Source: a virus. Taken from it: 22,278 bases of DNA. A program made the translations under genes and the position numbers. Numbering within the stretch: the stretch's first letter is position 1; every line of letters begins with the position of its first letter. Positions 1 to 7,730 of the stretch are shown here, one piece after another. Below the pieces are notes generated by a model, which saw only the letters and a program-made list of their open reading frames with translations, was not told where the DNA came from and did no database searches. The stretch spans positions 1-22,278 of the IMG/VR virus record IMGVR_UViG_3300038361_000087; one strand, written 5' to 3'.

Positions 1-34
1 TGAAGATACAAGATTATTCGCACAAAGTCAAGCG

Positions 35-754
35 TTATTTTGCAATGCCACCAATTATTTGATGCCATCTGGCTTCAATCATCCTACAATACAGTATGTA
101 ATTAAACCCATAATTACCAAAACCATATCCATCATTTATTTCAATTAGTGTAGTACCACCATCAGCTCTAATACCAACGTCTAGTGTATATGCAATCGGA
201 GCTTCTTTATAATCATCAATGGCACGCCTAACAAAATCAAAGTCCGGCAATACCTCATACGAGCCGGTATAATTCTTACACCCTACCAACTTACCATCCA
301 ATACAAAGCATCTATATTCAGACGCGATATCAATTATTTCAGATACCACTATTCGCGTATCAGCGGTAATCCCAGACAATTTCATCATGTCCAAATCAGT
401 ATTGGCCACGAATCCAGTAAACAACTTGTATTCATCTTTGGGTTTAACAAAAAATGGATAATCTGAATGATGTATTTCTCCAATAGTAATAGTTTCCATT
501 TTCCTATCCATACACCACACACCCAAGTGATCTTCAACATTATGTACCTCTGGGATAGTTATGCCCCGCTTTTTCATGATAGTATGCATGGTATTCAATC
601 CAGCAAATAACACCCCATCAAAATCCAAACCATCTAAATCATGCAATTCAAATGGAATAACCTGATATCCCATGCGCTGGAAGCCCCTTTGAGCAATATA
701 ACAATTCTCATTGAGCCAATCCCTATCCTGTTTCTGTACAAATACTTTTTTCAT
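35..754 (-). CDS. ATP-grasp protein, R2K (DUF4343-like) family
   Basis: A 239-residue protein with the layout of R2K-type ATP-grasp enzymes, which use ATP to ligate a carboxylate to an amine. Visible marks are a nucleotide-binding lysine segment (PFFVKPKDEYKLFTG, about residues 100-115), the core strand pair SEYRCFVLDGKLVG (about 146-159) and the metal-binding TLIEINDGYGFGNYG near the C-terminus. R2K proteins are common in phages and are discussed as peptide or protein modifiers in biological conflicts; the substrate here is unknown. The gene ends in TAA and starts directly after the TAA of the next gene upstream, so it is the last complete gene of the accessory operon. All Trp codons are TGG. 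The family call is from motif recognition only. Confidence 0.72.
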   Translation of the reverse strand: MKKVFVQKQDRDWLNENCYIAQRGFQRMGYQVIPFELHDLDGLDFDGVLFAGLNTMHTIMKKRGITIPEVHNVEDHLGVWCMDRKMETITIGEIHHSDYPFFVKPKDEYKLFTGFVANTDLDMMKLSGITADTRIVVSEIIDIASEYRCFVLDGKLVGCKNYTGSYEVLPDFDFVRRAIDDYKEAPIAYTLDVGIRADGGTTLIEINDGYGFGNYGFNYILYCRMIEARWHQIIGGIAK

Positions 755-1003
755 TTAATCTTCCTGTTCGCACGCCGTAGCTAAACTAATCAGCGTGTCC
801 AATTTTTCGTTTATTTCACCATCAGTCATACGTGCCTCCAAATCTGGAACTATGTTCCAACGCGCTTCTGGATCATCTCCATCCATTACACATACTTTCG
901 GAGTACCCTCTTTTACATGAATATGATAACATCCATCCTGTGGAGATTCCGTAAAACACGCATTACAAAACCAAGTATTGTATTGTTTACCCTTAATTTC
1001 CAT
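755..1003 (-). CDS. Small hypothetical protein with CxxC motif
   Basis: An 82-residue protein I do not recognise. It has a CNAC pair near residues 13-16, further cysteines and histidines (CYHIH, VCVMD), then an acidic C-terminal helix, so a small metal-binding N-terminal half is possible but unproven. Its start overlaps the stop of the upstream gene as TAATG, and it ends in TAA just before the R2K ATP-grasp gene, so the two are probably translationally coupled. Like its neighbours it has no in-frame TGA. A role as partner of the ATP-grasp enzyme is only a guess from adjacency. Confidence 0.65.
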   Translation of the reverse strand: MEIKGKQYNTWFCNACFTESPQDGCYHIHVKEGTPKVCVMDGDDPEARWNIVPDLEARMTDGEINEKLDTLISLATACEQED

Positions 1004-1440
1004 TATTCACTCCCACTATCTTCAGTATAGCCCAAATATTTCTCTGGAATGCCCATACAAGTCGCGATGTAATCCTTTGCCTGTTCTACCGTTTTGAATA
1101 TAGTCTTGGCGGTATCACACGGTATGGATATCTCGGTATCACTTGTTTTGCACTCACAGGTTGGGTCTTGACAATTAATAATGCCCGTAGACGTCTCTGA
1201 ATCATCCGAGCCCGTTGATATATAGCCCCAATGATATTCGCTGAATTCTGGATGCTTATTTAGATATTGCTCTTTTGTTAGTATCAATGGCTTGTAATCC
1301 AATAATTCATATAGTTCATCAAGCGGCAACTCGATATGCCAAGTAGTCTCTTGCGTATTATCAATAGCCGGTCTGATAATTATATTGTCACCATCCCGCT
1401 TGGCTGTCATTGCCATTCCATCACTTCGTATAAACTTCAT
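1003..1440 (-). CDS. Hypothetical accessory protein
   Basis: A 145-residue acidic protein I cannot place in a family. It opens with a beta-rich stretch (KFIRSDGMAMTAKRDGDNIIIRP), has a cysteine cluster in the middle (CQDPTCECK, about residues 90-98) that might bind metal, and closes with a probable helix (TVEQAKDYIATCMG). Both ends are coupled to the neighbours by TAATG overlaps, so it belongs to the accessory operon. No signal peptide or membrane segment is visible. Confidence 0.62.
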   Translation of the reverse strand: MKFIRSDGMAMTAKRDGDNIIIRPAIDNTQETTWHIELPLDELYELLDYKPLILTKEQYLNKHPEFSEYHWGYISTGSDDSETSTGIINCQDPTCECKTSDTEISIPCDTAKTIFKTVEQAKDYIATCMGIPEKYLGYTEDSGSE

Positions 1441-1691
1441 TATTCTTCCTCATGTATATAATTTACTTGTATCATACCATCTGATCTATTCGTTTTTACT
1501 ATCATGGTAGTATCATTAACCCAATCAGGCCATTCCATGTCCCCCAAGTCATCAACACACTCATGATGAATGCACTCTAAATTGGAACAATACCACCGAT
1601 AGTCCCACTTCTTGCCCTGTGTCACTACTACTGGATAATCACATTCTTTACAGGTACTCTTGAGCCAGCTCAGTCCACTCATGTTATTCAT
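1440..1691 (-). CDS. Small zinc-ribbon-like protein
   Basis: An 83-residue protein with CKECDYP (about residues 14-20) and, after a short strand-turn, YCSNLECIHHEC (about 34-45). Two such cysteine knuckles separated by about 15-20 residues are typical of a zinc ribbon, here with possible histidine ligands. Such small proteins are frequent in phage accessory operons and often bind nucleic acid or host proteins; no specific role can be given. The start lies eight bases inside the end of the upstream gene and the stop forms TAATG with the next start. Confidence 0.62.
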   Translation of the reverse strand: MNNMSGLSWLKSTCKECDYPVVVTQGKKWDYRWYCSNLECIHHECVDDLGDMEWPDWVNDTTMIVKTNRSDGMIQVNYIHEEE

Positions 1692-1866
1692 TGCCCTTAA
1701 GCAGTTGCTTGCCAGAAGCTTGTAATTCTTCTACTAATACCGTAATGTACCTATTGGCTTTATCAGTCTCACCGGGTCTGTATATAATGGCCCTATTGGC
1801 ATTATAATACCCAAATTCATATATCTCGCCGTTCCATTTTACCTGATCATTTCTATTAAACTTCAT
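1684..1866 (-). CDS. Small hypothetical protein
   Basis: A 60-residue protein, mostly predicted beta strands (DQVKWNGEIYEFGYYN, RAIIYRPGE, RYITVLVEEL), which could be a single small barrel of SH3 or KOW type. I do not recognise a family. It follows the DUF1152-like gene after 14 bases, with AAGGAAAC upstream of its ATG as a ribosome binding site, and its end overlaps the next gene by eight bases. Confidence 0.58.
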   Translation of the reverse strand: MKFNRNDQVKWNGEIYEFGYYNANRAIIYRPGETDKANRYITVLVEELQASGKQLLKGNE

Positions 1867-1880
1867 TCTTTTTGTTTCCT

Positions 1881-2726
1881 TTACAATGGTATTTCTTTTT
1901 TATCGCGTGTCTGGGTTTGCAATTCCAGCAATTTCATATACGCCTCACCTTTAGTGCGAGCTGGAATTAATTCTTCTATGATTTCATTATATTGATATAC
2001 CCCACCCATATCAAAAAACCAATAAATAGGCATTAGTGGATTAATAAAAGCAACGTCACTATGGACTTTGGCCAAATTAGAAGCGGCCTGCTTATACATA
2101 TTATCATCCCCAAATCTACCTTCAATGGCAGAAATTATCTTTGACTGTACATGGCTGGGCTTATTGGTCTCCCAAATTTTATCACATATATGCCTATACC
2201 ATACATATTCTATATGATTTCTAGTCAATGCACACGTGCCATAAAACTGACCAGAATATGACAATGCCGCCATATTTTCCATAACTCTATAATGATTCAA
2301 ATTTTCTTCAGTCTCAGTACCAAATCCCATATTAACCAAGAATATGCCCCCATCACGCGGGTTATATAACTGGATATTCTTAATGGCCGCCATGAAAATA
2401 TATTCTTCCAATACAGTACCCTTCAAATCTTCATCACCAAACATCAGCGAATCCACACCACCATCTACCAATAGAATAGTACTGACCTCATGATCATCTA
2501 CAATTTTCTGAACAAGCGGCTTAAGCATAGCAGGTCCCAACTTCGGAAAAGTATATACTTCATTACCAACATAATCCCTAATATCAAAGCTCGTCGAATC
2601 ATACGTTCCCAATATAATATCTGGACGATTGTGTATAAACGGCAATGTCCCCAATATATCCTGTCCACCACCGACTCCCATAATAAATGTGTTCTGTGGT
2701 ATTTCCATAGGCCAATTCATTTTCAT
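1881..2726 (-). CDS. DUF1152-like protein
   Basis: A 281-residue protein resembling DUF1152. The glycine-rich GVGGGQDILGTLPF at about residues 17-30 fits the nucleotide-binding-like N-terminal loop of that family, and LLVDGGVDSLMFGDED at about 90-105 matches its second conserved block (VD-GG-DSL-GDE). The biochemical function of the family is not established. I chose the ATG at 2726: GGAGA lies about nine bases upstream and the ATG comes one base after the upstream TAA. An earlier ATG at 2765 would add 13 residues and overlap the upstream gene by 38 bases. No TGA codon is used. Confidence 0.68.
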   Translation of the reverse strand: MKMNWPMEIPQNTFIMGVGGGQDILGTLPFIHNRPDIILGTYDSTSFDIRDYVGNEVYTFPKLGPAMLKPLVQKIVDDHEVSTILLVDGGVDSLMFGDEDLKGTVLEEYIFMAAIKNIQLYNPRDGGIFLVNMGFGTETEENLNHYRVMENMAALSYSGQFYGTCALTRNHIEYVWYRHICDKIWETNKPSHVQSKIISAIEGRFGDDNMYKQAASNLAKVHSDVAFINPLMPIYWFFDMGGVYQYNEIIEELIPARTKGEAYMKLLELQTQTRDKKEIPL

Positions 2727-2727
2727 T

Positions 2728-3003
2728 TTATTTGTCTCCATATAATACTGAATCGTCATCTTCAATCATCTTCAGAAATTTCTTCATTACTTCATTGTGT
2801 GCTGGAATATCCCTATCAAATGTACGAATAGCAACATCATTATTATCCATATATTTCTTCAATTCAGCAAATTTGCCACCAGCTTTAATCTCATCCATCA
2901 TAGCTTGGCGCTGATTGTGTGCTGGTTTTTCATGATATCCCTTGGCACGCAAAATGCTCTTGTTTTCAATATCCGATATGAATAACCAAAATCTATACGC
3001 CAC
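2728..3003 (-). CDS. Hypothetical protein, GTG start
   Basis: A 91-residue protein, largely helical and charged (DEIKAGGKFAELKKYMDN, EVMKKFLKMIEDDDS), with no family I recognise. The GTG at 3003 is preceded by GGGGTGG and lies just before the TAG of the overlapping upstream gene (2995-2993), a typical coupled arrangement. A GTG further upstream at 3051 would overlap that gene by about 59 bases and is less likely. The gene ends in TAA one base before the DUF1152-like start. Confidence 0.5.
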   Translation of the reverse strand: MAYRFWLFISDIENKSILRAKGYHEKPAHNQRQAMMDEIKAGGKFAELKKYMDNNDVAIRTFDRDIPAHNEVMKKFLKMIEDDDSVLYGDK

Positions 3004-3166
3004 GATACCACCCCAAATATATATGCTGTTCAGTTCCAGCAAATAAAACACGAACTACCCTAAACGCAATAGCACATAATTCCATAACTCTTATCGTGGA
3101 ACAGTCCCCATAATAAGCAGTTTCATGTATCACATCACCGCCCAATATGAATAAGGTTCTAGTCAT
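2993..3166 (-). CDS. Very small hypothetical protein
   Basis: A 57-residue reading frame beginning MTRTLFILGGDVIHETAYYG and ending in TAG. It overlaps the end of the 52-residue gene upstream (whose TAG at 3161-3159 lies inside it) and the start of the gene downstream. The coupled overlaps and the AAGGAAAAG ribosome binding site about six bases before the ATG support it as a gene. It has two cysteines and no recognisable domain. It could be a minor or non-functional frame. Confidence 0.42.
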   Translation of the reverse strand: MTRTLFILGGDVIHETAYYGDCSTIRVMELCAIAFRVVRVLFAGTEQHIYLGWYRGV

Positions 3167-3317
3167 TATTCTTTTCCTTATATTTTTTTAAATCTATCCA
3201 ATATTGAGGATCAAGCTCTTTCGGTAGATGGTGTATCTTATGTAAAAGCGGTAAATGGCATATCAGGCATGTTACATCACCCGATTCTCTATATCTATGA
3301 GTTTTTACAACTAGCAT
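3159..3317 (-). CDS. Very small Cys/His-rich protein
   Basis: A 52-residue protein starting MLVVKTHRYR with CLICHLPLLHKIHHL at about residues 17-31. The CxxC pair followed by several histidines could bind zinc as a single knuckle. Its ATG overlaps the TAA of the GIY-YIG fusion gene as TAATG, and it has a good ribosome binding site (AAGGAAAAAG). It ends in TAG inside the start of the next small gene. The function is unknown. Confidence 0.45.
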   Translation of the reverse strand: MLVVKTHRYRESGDVTCLICHLPLLHKIHHLPKELDPQYWIDLKKYKEKNND

Positions 3318-4504
3318 TATTCTTTTTCCTTTTCTGATAATTGCGATGTCGTTACCGGATGATCACGCATTACATCAGAAACAAATTGATTCTCTTGCAA
3401 TACAATATGTTCACAACCCACTTGATTTTCCATCTCATCCATCCAATTGTCCCAATTCGTTTCTACCAACTCAATAAATTCCGATGGACTGCCCCTCTGC
3501 TTGTATCTATCTATATAATGTTCCTTAAGTGATCGGTCTGGATATATCAATTTGAACTCCAATCCATTTTCTACTAGTGCATCGCGGACTTCTTTATGAC
3601 TACTTATGCAGATGACGTCCGCTCTGCTGGCATTATCCTTGATGTGCTGAATATAATTCTCTGGAAAATACCCCTTATCAAATTTGCTACTATCACTATC
3701 CAATACCAATTTATCCGAAGCTTCGTAGAAATGTGTCTTTCCAGTTCCTGGGAATGCCGATAATAGTGTTACTTCTTGCTGATAACCAATTCCCATGTCC
3801 TGTGCTTCCCGTGTAAGTTCACGGAGTATTTCTTTTTTATCAAGCCATGGATAATGATTAACCGCTGGATTCTCAAATGGAGTGAATGATGGTTCTGGAA
3901 AATCGGATTCACGTGAACGCTCGGCATTCTCAGATTTTTTCACAAATTTACCATCAGGCCCTTTCTTGAGATTCCGATTTTTCAATTTCAAGCATCTCTC
4001 CTCATATAGTCTAATGCCCTCTTCAATTCCATTTCTTTCAATGTACCATTGCTTAGAGAATCGACCTTTAGCTTTCGATTTCATTTTTTCTATTGAAGAA
4101 TCTTTGTGTGTTTTACCGTACATACCATTATTAGAACCACCATTTATCAATGTCATTTTTTCAACCCAAGCTTCGTATTCTGGGGTGTCCCTTTTTCCTT
4201 CCCATAAATCTCCACCACCTTCAGTGTCCAATACGGCATTATAACCACTTTTAAAGCTATCATATTTTTCAATATAGTATGATTCCAATGTGGGGCTATC
4301 TTCTGATTTGCACTCACATATTATTTCTTTAGTAAAATTATCCCAGCCATGTTTTCTAATGGCTTTATGAATTGGAAATTGTGAATCAATTTTGGATTTG
4401 TATTTGTGCCCAGCCATACGTTCACTAAAATCGTGTGTTCTACCAATATAATGTTTCCCACTGGGGCTTGTCAATTTGTATATTATGTCCATAGAATTTT
4501 CCAT
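3317..4504 (-). CDS. GIY-YIG endonuclease / NUMOD3 / P-loop kinase-like fusion
   Basis: A 395-residue protein of two unrelated halves. Residues 7-95 are a GIY-YIG nuclease domain (IIYKLTSPSGKHYIGRT, catalytic-type Arg in SERM, Glu in TLESYYIEKY, then GYN). Residues about 122-147 (GSNNGMYGKTH...) match the NUMOD3 DNA-binding repeat of homing endonucleases. After a charged linker, residues about 220-360 form a P-loop domain with Walker A AFPGTGKT (250-257), similar in style to small phage nucleotide-kinase-like proteins. It starts from ATG with AGGAGAG upstream, directly after the capsid gene terminator. It may be a free-standing homing endonuclease fused to, or inserted at the front of, a kinase-like gene. 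The nuclease half is well supported; the kinase substrate is unknown. Confidence 0.8.
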   Translation of the reverse strand: MENSMDIIYKLTSPSGKHYIGRTHDFSERMAGHKYKSKIDSQFPIHKAIRKHGWDNFTKEIICECKSEDSPTLESYYIEKYDSFKSGYNAVLDTEGGGDLWEGKRDTPEYEAWVEKMTLINGGSNNGMYGKTHKDSSIEKMKSKAKGRFSKQWYIERNGIEEGIRLYEERCLKLKNRNLKKGPDGKFVKKSENAERSRESDFPEPSFTPFENPAVNHYPWLDKKEILRELTREAQDMGIGYQQEVTLLSAFPGTGKTHFYEASDKLVLDSDSSKFDKGYFPENYIQHIKDNASRADVICISSHKEVRDALVENGLEFKLIYPDRSLKEHYIDRYKQRGSPSEFIELVETNWDNWMDEMENQVGCEHIVLQENQFVSDVMRDHPVTTSQLSEKEKE

Positions 4505-4521
4505 ATAACTCTCCTTTAATA

Positions 4522-4534
4522 ATAAGTATCAGGT
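4522..4534 (-). promoter_or_regulatory. Candidate promoter element (ACCTGATACTTAT)
   Basis: On the minus strand ACCTGATACTTAT lies about 18 bases before the ATG of the GIY-YIG fusion gene and just after the capsid terminator, where a new transcription start would be needed. A 12-of-13 match, ACCTGATATTTAT, occurs in the gap before the scaffold gene. The role is inferred from position and recurrence only. Confidence 0.3.
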
Positions 4535-4565
4535 GAAACCTCAAACACCCGATTTATTTTTGCGC

Positions 4566-4595
4566 AAAAAAAAGCCCCCAATGAAGGAGGCTTTT
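4566..4595 (-). terminator. Intrinsic terminator after the major capsid gene
   Basis: The minus strand reads AAAAGCCTCC, a six-base loop (TTCATT), GGGGGCTTTT, then more T. The arms pair over ten positions with one G-U pair and run into a T tract, a textbook rho-independent terminator. It lies 27 bases after the TAG of the capsid gene and separates the head genes from the accessory operon. Confidence 0.9.
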
Positions 4596-4621
4596 AGTTT
4601 TGTACGTTTAACCAGTAATTA

Positions 4622-6238
4622 CTAGACTAAGTTCGTATCTGCTACGACGATTGTCCCGTAAAATTCGGGCCTTACCATCTTTTTAGCATAACGCGTCATG
4701 ACGCCTTTCCGCGGGGTGAAATTTACTGGGTCATATACCAATGGAGTCATGATCAATGGTACATATGGAGCGTAAACAGCACCAGTTTCTAAGAAGTTAC
4801 TTCCACGGAAACCGACAAGAATGACGTTTTCGTGCATGTAAGGATTCTTGTAAACTGTAAATCTGTTATTCAACATACCTACTTTTTGAACACCCATTGC
4901 AAATGAAGTGATTGATGCTTCACCGGTCGTATCTGCAGCATAACCTGGAATACTTTCGATGATTGTAGCAGTTTCCGGAGAAACAACTAGGAAGTTAGCA
5001 CCACCACGTAGTGTTTTCTGATGAATTGCAGCAGAAACTCTTTGAATCTTGTTACCAAGAGTCTGGAACCATAATCCCTTAGTGTAAGCGGATGCGTTGG
5101 TTGCAGTTTCTTCGAATACACCAGTAGAACTGTTATATTCGTTAGCAATCTTTGCTGACCAGTACTCAGTCCTAGCAGAAGCGTTTGCACGCAACATGTC
5201 AAGAATTTCCAAGTCAATTTCCATCGTCACATATTCTGACAACATAGCAGTTAATTCTGCTTCGGCGTCAACGCTGTGATATGCGTTTAAATCCTGAGCT
5301 AATTCAGGTGTCCAGATAGCTTTTAACTTTCTGGTCTTTGCGACGATCGGAATCGAACGCATCTGAATGTCGATCTCAGGGATACCAATATCATCATCAG
5401 TACTTGGAGCAGGCGTTGTAAATGTCGTCTGTTCGAAATCACCACGAGTGACGTCAGTAGGTTGTTTACTATATTTCACTGACCACGAACCAGTTGCTTC
5501 TGGGGTGGATGCAGGATTAATAATAAATGTATAGTTTGTACCACTAAGTGCGCTGTAAGCGGGGTATAGTGTAGTTACTTCGGTTAGACCGGAGCCACTA
5601 AGTACAAATGAACGGATTGCATCACTATCAGCAACTGAGCTAACATTTGCTTTCGGAATAGTAATTTTAAGAAGTGAACCTGCGGCGATTGAAGCAGAAA
5701 GGTCTGGTTCAAATGCTACATCGCCCCAAACTGCGGATGCAGTTGCGGTTGATGCTGCGGTTGCAGTTGAATCATTCAAGGAATATCCAAAACGACCTGC
5801 GCCGTAAAGACCACCAGTTGCATCACCAGATGAACTTGTGTCACCATAAATGTCGGACCCACTATCGAATCCTGGTTGTGCTGTAGAATACTTAAAATCT
5901 AGATAGAAAATAAGTCCAGAAGGAAGGTTCATAGGTTGTACAGAAACGAATTCCTGTGCTGCTAATTCACCAAAGATTCTACGAACTAATGGAAGGGCAA
6001 CGCCAGACCATTCTTCAGAGTTAGATGCTGTACCTGTTTTGGATGCTTCATCAATTAGCTGACGTGCTTGGTTTTCAAGCAAGACTGCCATGTTATTGAC
6101 ATCATGTTCACGGGCAAGACCTTCAAGAAGTCCAGTAGGCTCTCATTTTGACACAAGTGCTTTGGATTCTTCTAATCTCTTACGAACGGGGGAGTAACCG
6201 GTCATTAGTTTTTCGATTGTTTGTAAGCTTTTACTCAT
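4622..6238 (-). CDS. 23: Major capsid protein (T4 gp23-like), with in-frame TGA
   Basis: A 538-residue T4-type major capsid protein. The true start is the ATG at 6238, with AGGAG about five bases upstream; codon 32 is TGA (6145-6143) in the context SK-TGA-EPTGLLEG, where gp23 relatives have Trp. Reading from the next ATG after the TGA would lose the conserved N-terminus. Other hallmarks are NMAVLLENQARQLIDE (about 49-64), VRRIFGELAAQEFVSVQPM and the C-terminal GVMTRYAKKM. LIDE/A at residue 64 fits the gp21 site Leu/Ile-x-Glu and lies where T4 gp23 is cleaved (about residue 65). The gene follows the scaffold gene and ends in TAG before a strong terminator. Confidence 0.95.
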
Positions 6239-6248
6239 TTAAATTCTC

Positions 6249-7412
6249 CTATTTAATATTTGCGAGTTTTTGGAAACGTTCTTTCAATTCCTGACCTTCG
6301 GTTAAGATATTCTCATTCTTAGGTTTGGTTGATCGAACAGGCTTGGAACTTGAGCTCCGTACCTTATTGTTTCGTTTGTTTTCAGATAGTTGTGATTTAG
6401 GTTTTCTAGTGACACGTGCACCAAATGATTCTGCCAATGTTGAATATACCAACTTGACCTCACGAATATTTTTTGCTCGGTCGAAAGTCTCAACCACTTT
6501 AAATTTCTTACTATTGTCCAGTTCAAAGGAACGGAACAGTTTGTTGGAATAAAGTAATTTTGCGTTAAGCAGGTTAACTTCATTCAATTTGTCACGTAAG
6601 TACTTGACCACTTCACGGTGCTCAGTAAGCTCAGCCTGTAGGGTTTCTACCTGTTCATTAGTATCTTCTTCTGTTTCTTCCTCAGTAAGCTGATTAAGAA
6701 GTTCCTGAAGGTCGATATCTTCATCGAATTCTTCTTCTTCGTCCTCATCTTCAAATTCATCAACTTCTTTCAGTTTAGCCTTACCGACTGTACCGATTCC
6801 AGATGTTTGATTTGCTTTACCAGGTTGTTTGTTGTCAGATTTACCAATGTCTGAAGATACATCATTTTCATCAAGTTCGTCTTCATCGTCCTCAATGTCC
6901 ATATCCATTTCTTCTTCATCTTCGTATTCTTCATCGATTTCAGATTCTAGTTCACGAATTACTGCTTCCAAGTCCAAGTCATCCTCGTCCTCTTCTTCAA
7001 ATTCATCACTATCACCAAATTCGTCGTCTGCGTCAAAATCTTCAGATTCGTCGAATTCTTCTTCATCGTCTTCAAGTTCGGGTGCTTCTTCAGCGTCAAA
7101 TTCATCTTCGCCCTCAAATTCATCACCGTCTACTTCGATATCTTCAATCTCGCCCTCTTCGGGTTCGACTGCAACATCTTCATCTTCAAAGTCGTCGTCG
7201 GCTTCATCAAATGATTCCTCATCGTCAAATGATTCCTCATCTTCAAATTCGTCTTCGTCTTCAAAGTCATCAACTTCAGCTTGAATTTTCTTAGCTAACA
7301 TTGATTGAATACGTGGTTGAAATGCCTCTTCTAGAGCTATACGAGCATTAGCTAGTGCGGTTTCCCTTACTGCTTTTGCATCTGCAATAGCGTTTTTTAA
7401 AAGATCATCCAT
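6249..7412 (-). CDS. 22: Prohead scaffold/core protein (gp22 position)
   Basis: A 387-residue protein immediately before the capsid gene, as in T4 gene 22. It opens with a helical segment (AVRETALANARIALEEAFQPRIQSM in two runs, about residues 14-40) that I associate with the scaffolds of marine T4-like phages. Residues about 48-180 are an extreme Asp/Glu-rich stretch with short repeats, and another acidic patch lies near 218-255. The C-terminal half is coiled-coil-like (LQAELTEHREVVKYLRDKL) and ends basic. LTE/G near residue 372 is a possible protease site. It ends in TAG, and that TAG overlaps the AGGAG ribosome binding site of the capsid gene. It acts as the internal core on which the prohead assembles and is normally degraded by the protease. 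Confidence 0.82.
   Translation of the reverse strand: MDDLLKNAIADAKAVRETALANARIALEEAFQPRIQSMLAKKIQAEVDDFEDEDEFEDEESFDDEESFDEADDDFEDEDVAVEPEEGEIEDIEVDGDEFEGEDEFDAEEAPELEDDEEEFDESEDFDADDEFGDSDEFEEEDEDDLDLEAVIRELESEIDEEYEDEEEMDMDIEDDEDELDENDVSSDIGKSDNKQPGKANQTSGIGTVGKAKLKEVDEFEDEDEEEEFDEDIDLQELLNQLTEEETEEDTNEQVETLQAELTEHREVVKYLRDKLNEVNLLNAKLLYSNKLFRSFELDNSKKFKVVETFDRAKNIREVKLVYSTLAESFGARVTRKPKSQLSENKRNNKVRSSSSKPVRSTKPKNENILTEGQELKERFQKLANIK
7204..7239 (-). repeat. 18-base tandem repeat in the acidic scaffold region
   Basis: Two adjacent 18-base units differing at one position encode the repeated acidic hexapeptide (DEESFD, DEESFD). It lies in the Asp/Glu-rich part of the scaffold gene and suggests that the acidic stretch grows and shrinks by slippage. 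Confidence 0.7.
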
Positions 7413-7525
7413 TTTTATTTCTCCAATTTTCCAATTGTGGATTTACTAAAGTTATTAGGAACTTCAATGCGGTTTGTTTTGATTGCGATATATGATGGCG
7501 GAAGTCGCCCATATCGTATTTACAT

Positions 7526-7538
7526 ATAAATATCAGGT
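7526..7538 (-). promoter_or_regulatory. Candidate promoter element (ACCTGATATTTAT)
   Basis: On the minus strand ACCTGATATTTAT lies about 114 bases before the scaffold gene, in the 155-base gap after the last tagged gene. It matches the element before the GIY-YIG gene at 12 of 13 positions. The gap from 7413 to 7567 holds no gene I can support and would be a natural place for a promoter driving scaffold and capsid expression. The opposite strand contains a perfect TATAAATA, but pointing away from the genes. Confidence 0.33.
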
Positions 7539-7567
7539 CATTTACCAAAAGGCGATAAAAAACCCAT

Positions 7568-7729
7568 TTATTTTCATTTTTTATATTTTTTCTTTAACAA
7601 TTTTTCTATAAAATTTTCCACTTCTTCCCACAATTCCTGTTCAACTTTTATTAGATCAGCCTTTGTTACCACATCGCTTTCAGTTAAAAGTTCTTCCCTT
7701 ATCATTTGTCGTAATTCTGATTTTTTCAT
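7568..7729 (-). CDS. Tagged putative internal head protein, 53 aa
   Basis: The smallest member of the tagged set. It starts MKKSELRQMIREELLTE/SD, where LTE/S fits the gp21-type site, leaving a 36-residue charged helix as cargo (LIKVEQELWEEVENFIEKL, then a Lys-rich end). The last codons are K-TGA-K-TAA, so Trp is the penultimate residue if TGA is sense. If TGA were a stop the protein would lose only two residues, so this gene alone does not test the code. It begins one base after the TAA of the preceding tagged gene. A basic, helical peptide released inside the head could bind DNA, but that is inference. Confidence 0.68.
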
Positions 7730-7730
7730 A

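Noticed and set aside
1-34. Possible start of another minus-strand gene (GTG at 23)
   Set aside because: Only a few codons are in the window and no ribosome binding site is visible, so it cannot be supported.
2727-2765. Earlier ATG for the DUF1152-like gene
   Set aside because: It would overlap the upstream gene by 38 bases and has a poorer ribosome binding site than the ATG at 2726.
6803-7294. Long plus-strand frames opposite the scaffold gene, one almost all Ser
   Set aside because: They are mirror images of the GAA/GAT-rich acidic stretch, lack plausible ribosome binding sites, and lie opposite a well-supported gene. The other plus-strand frames in the window are short and likewise antisense to better genes.
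7525-7532. Perfect TATAAATA (T4 late promoter box) on the plus strand, also near 19503 and 19079
   Set aside because: It points away from all genes, and such AT-only octamers are expected several times by chance in this AT-rich window.
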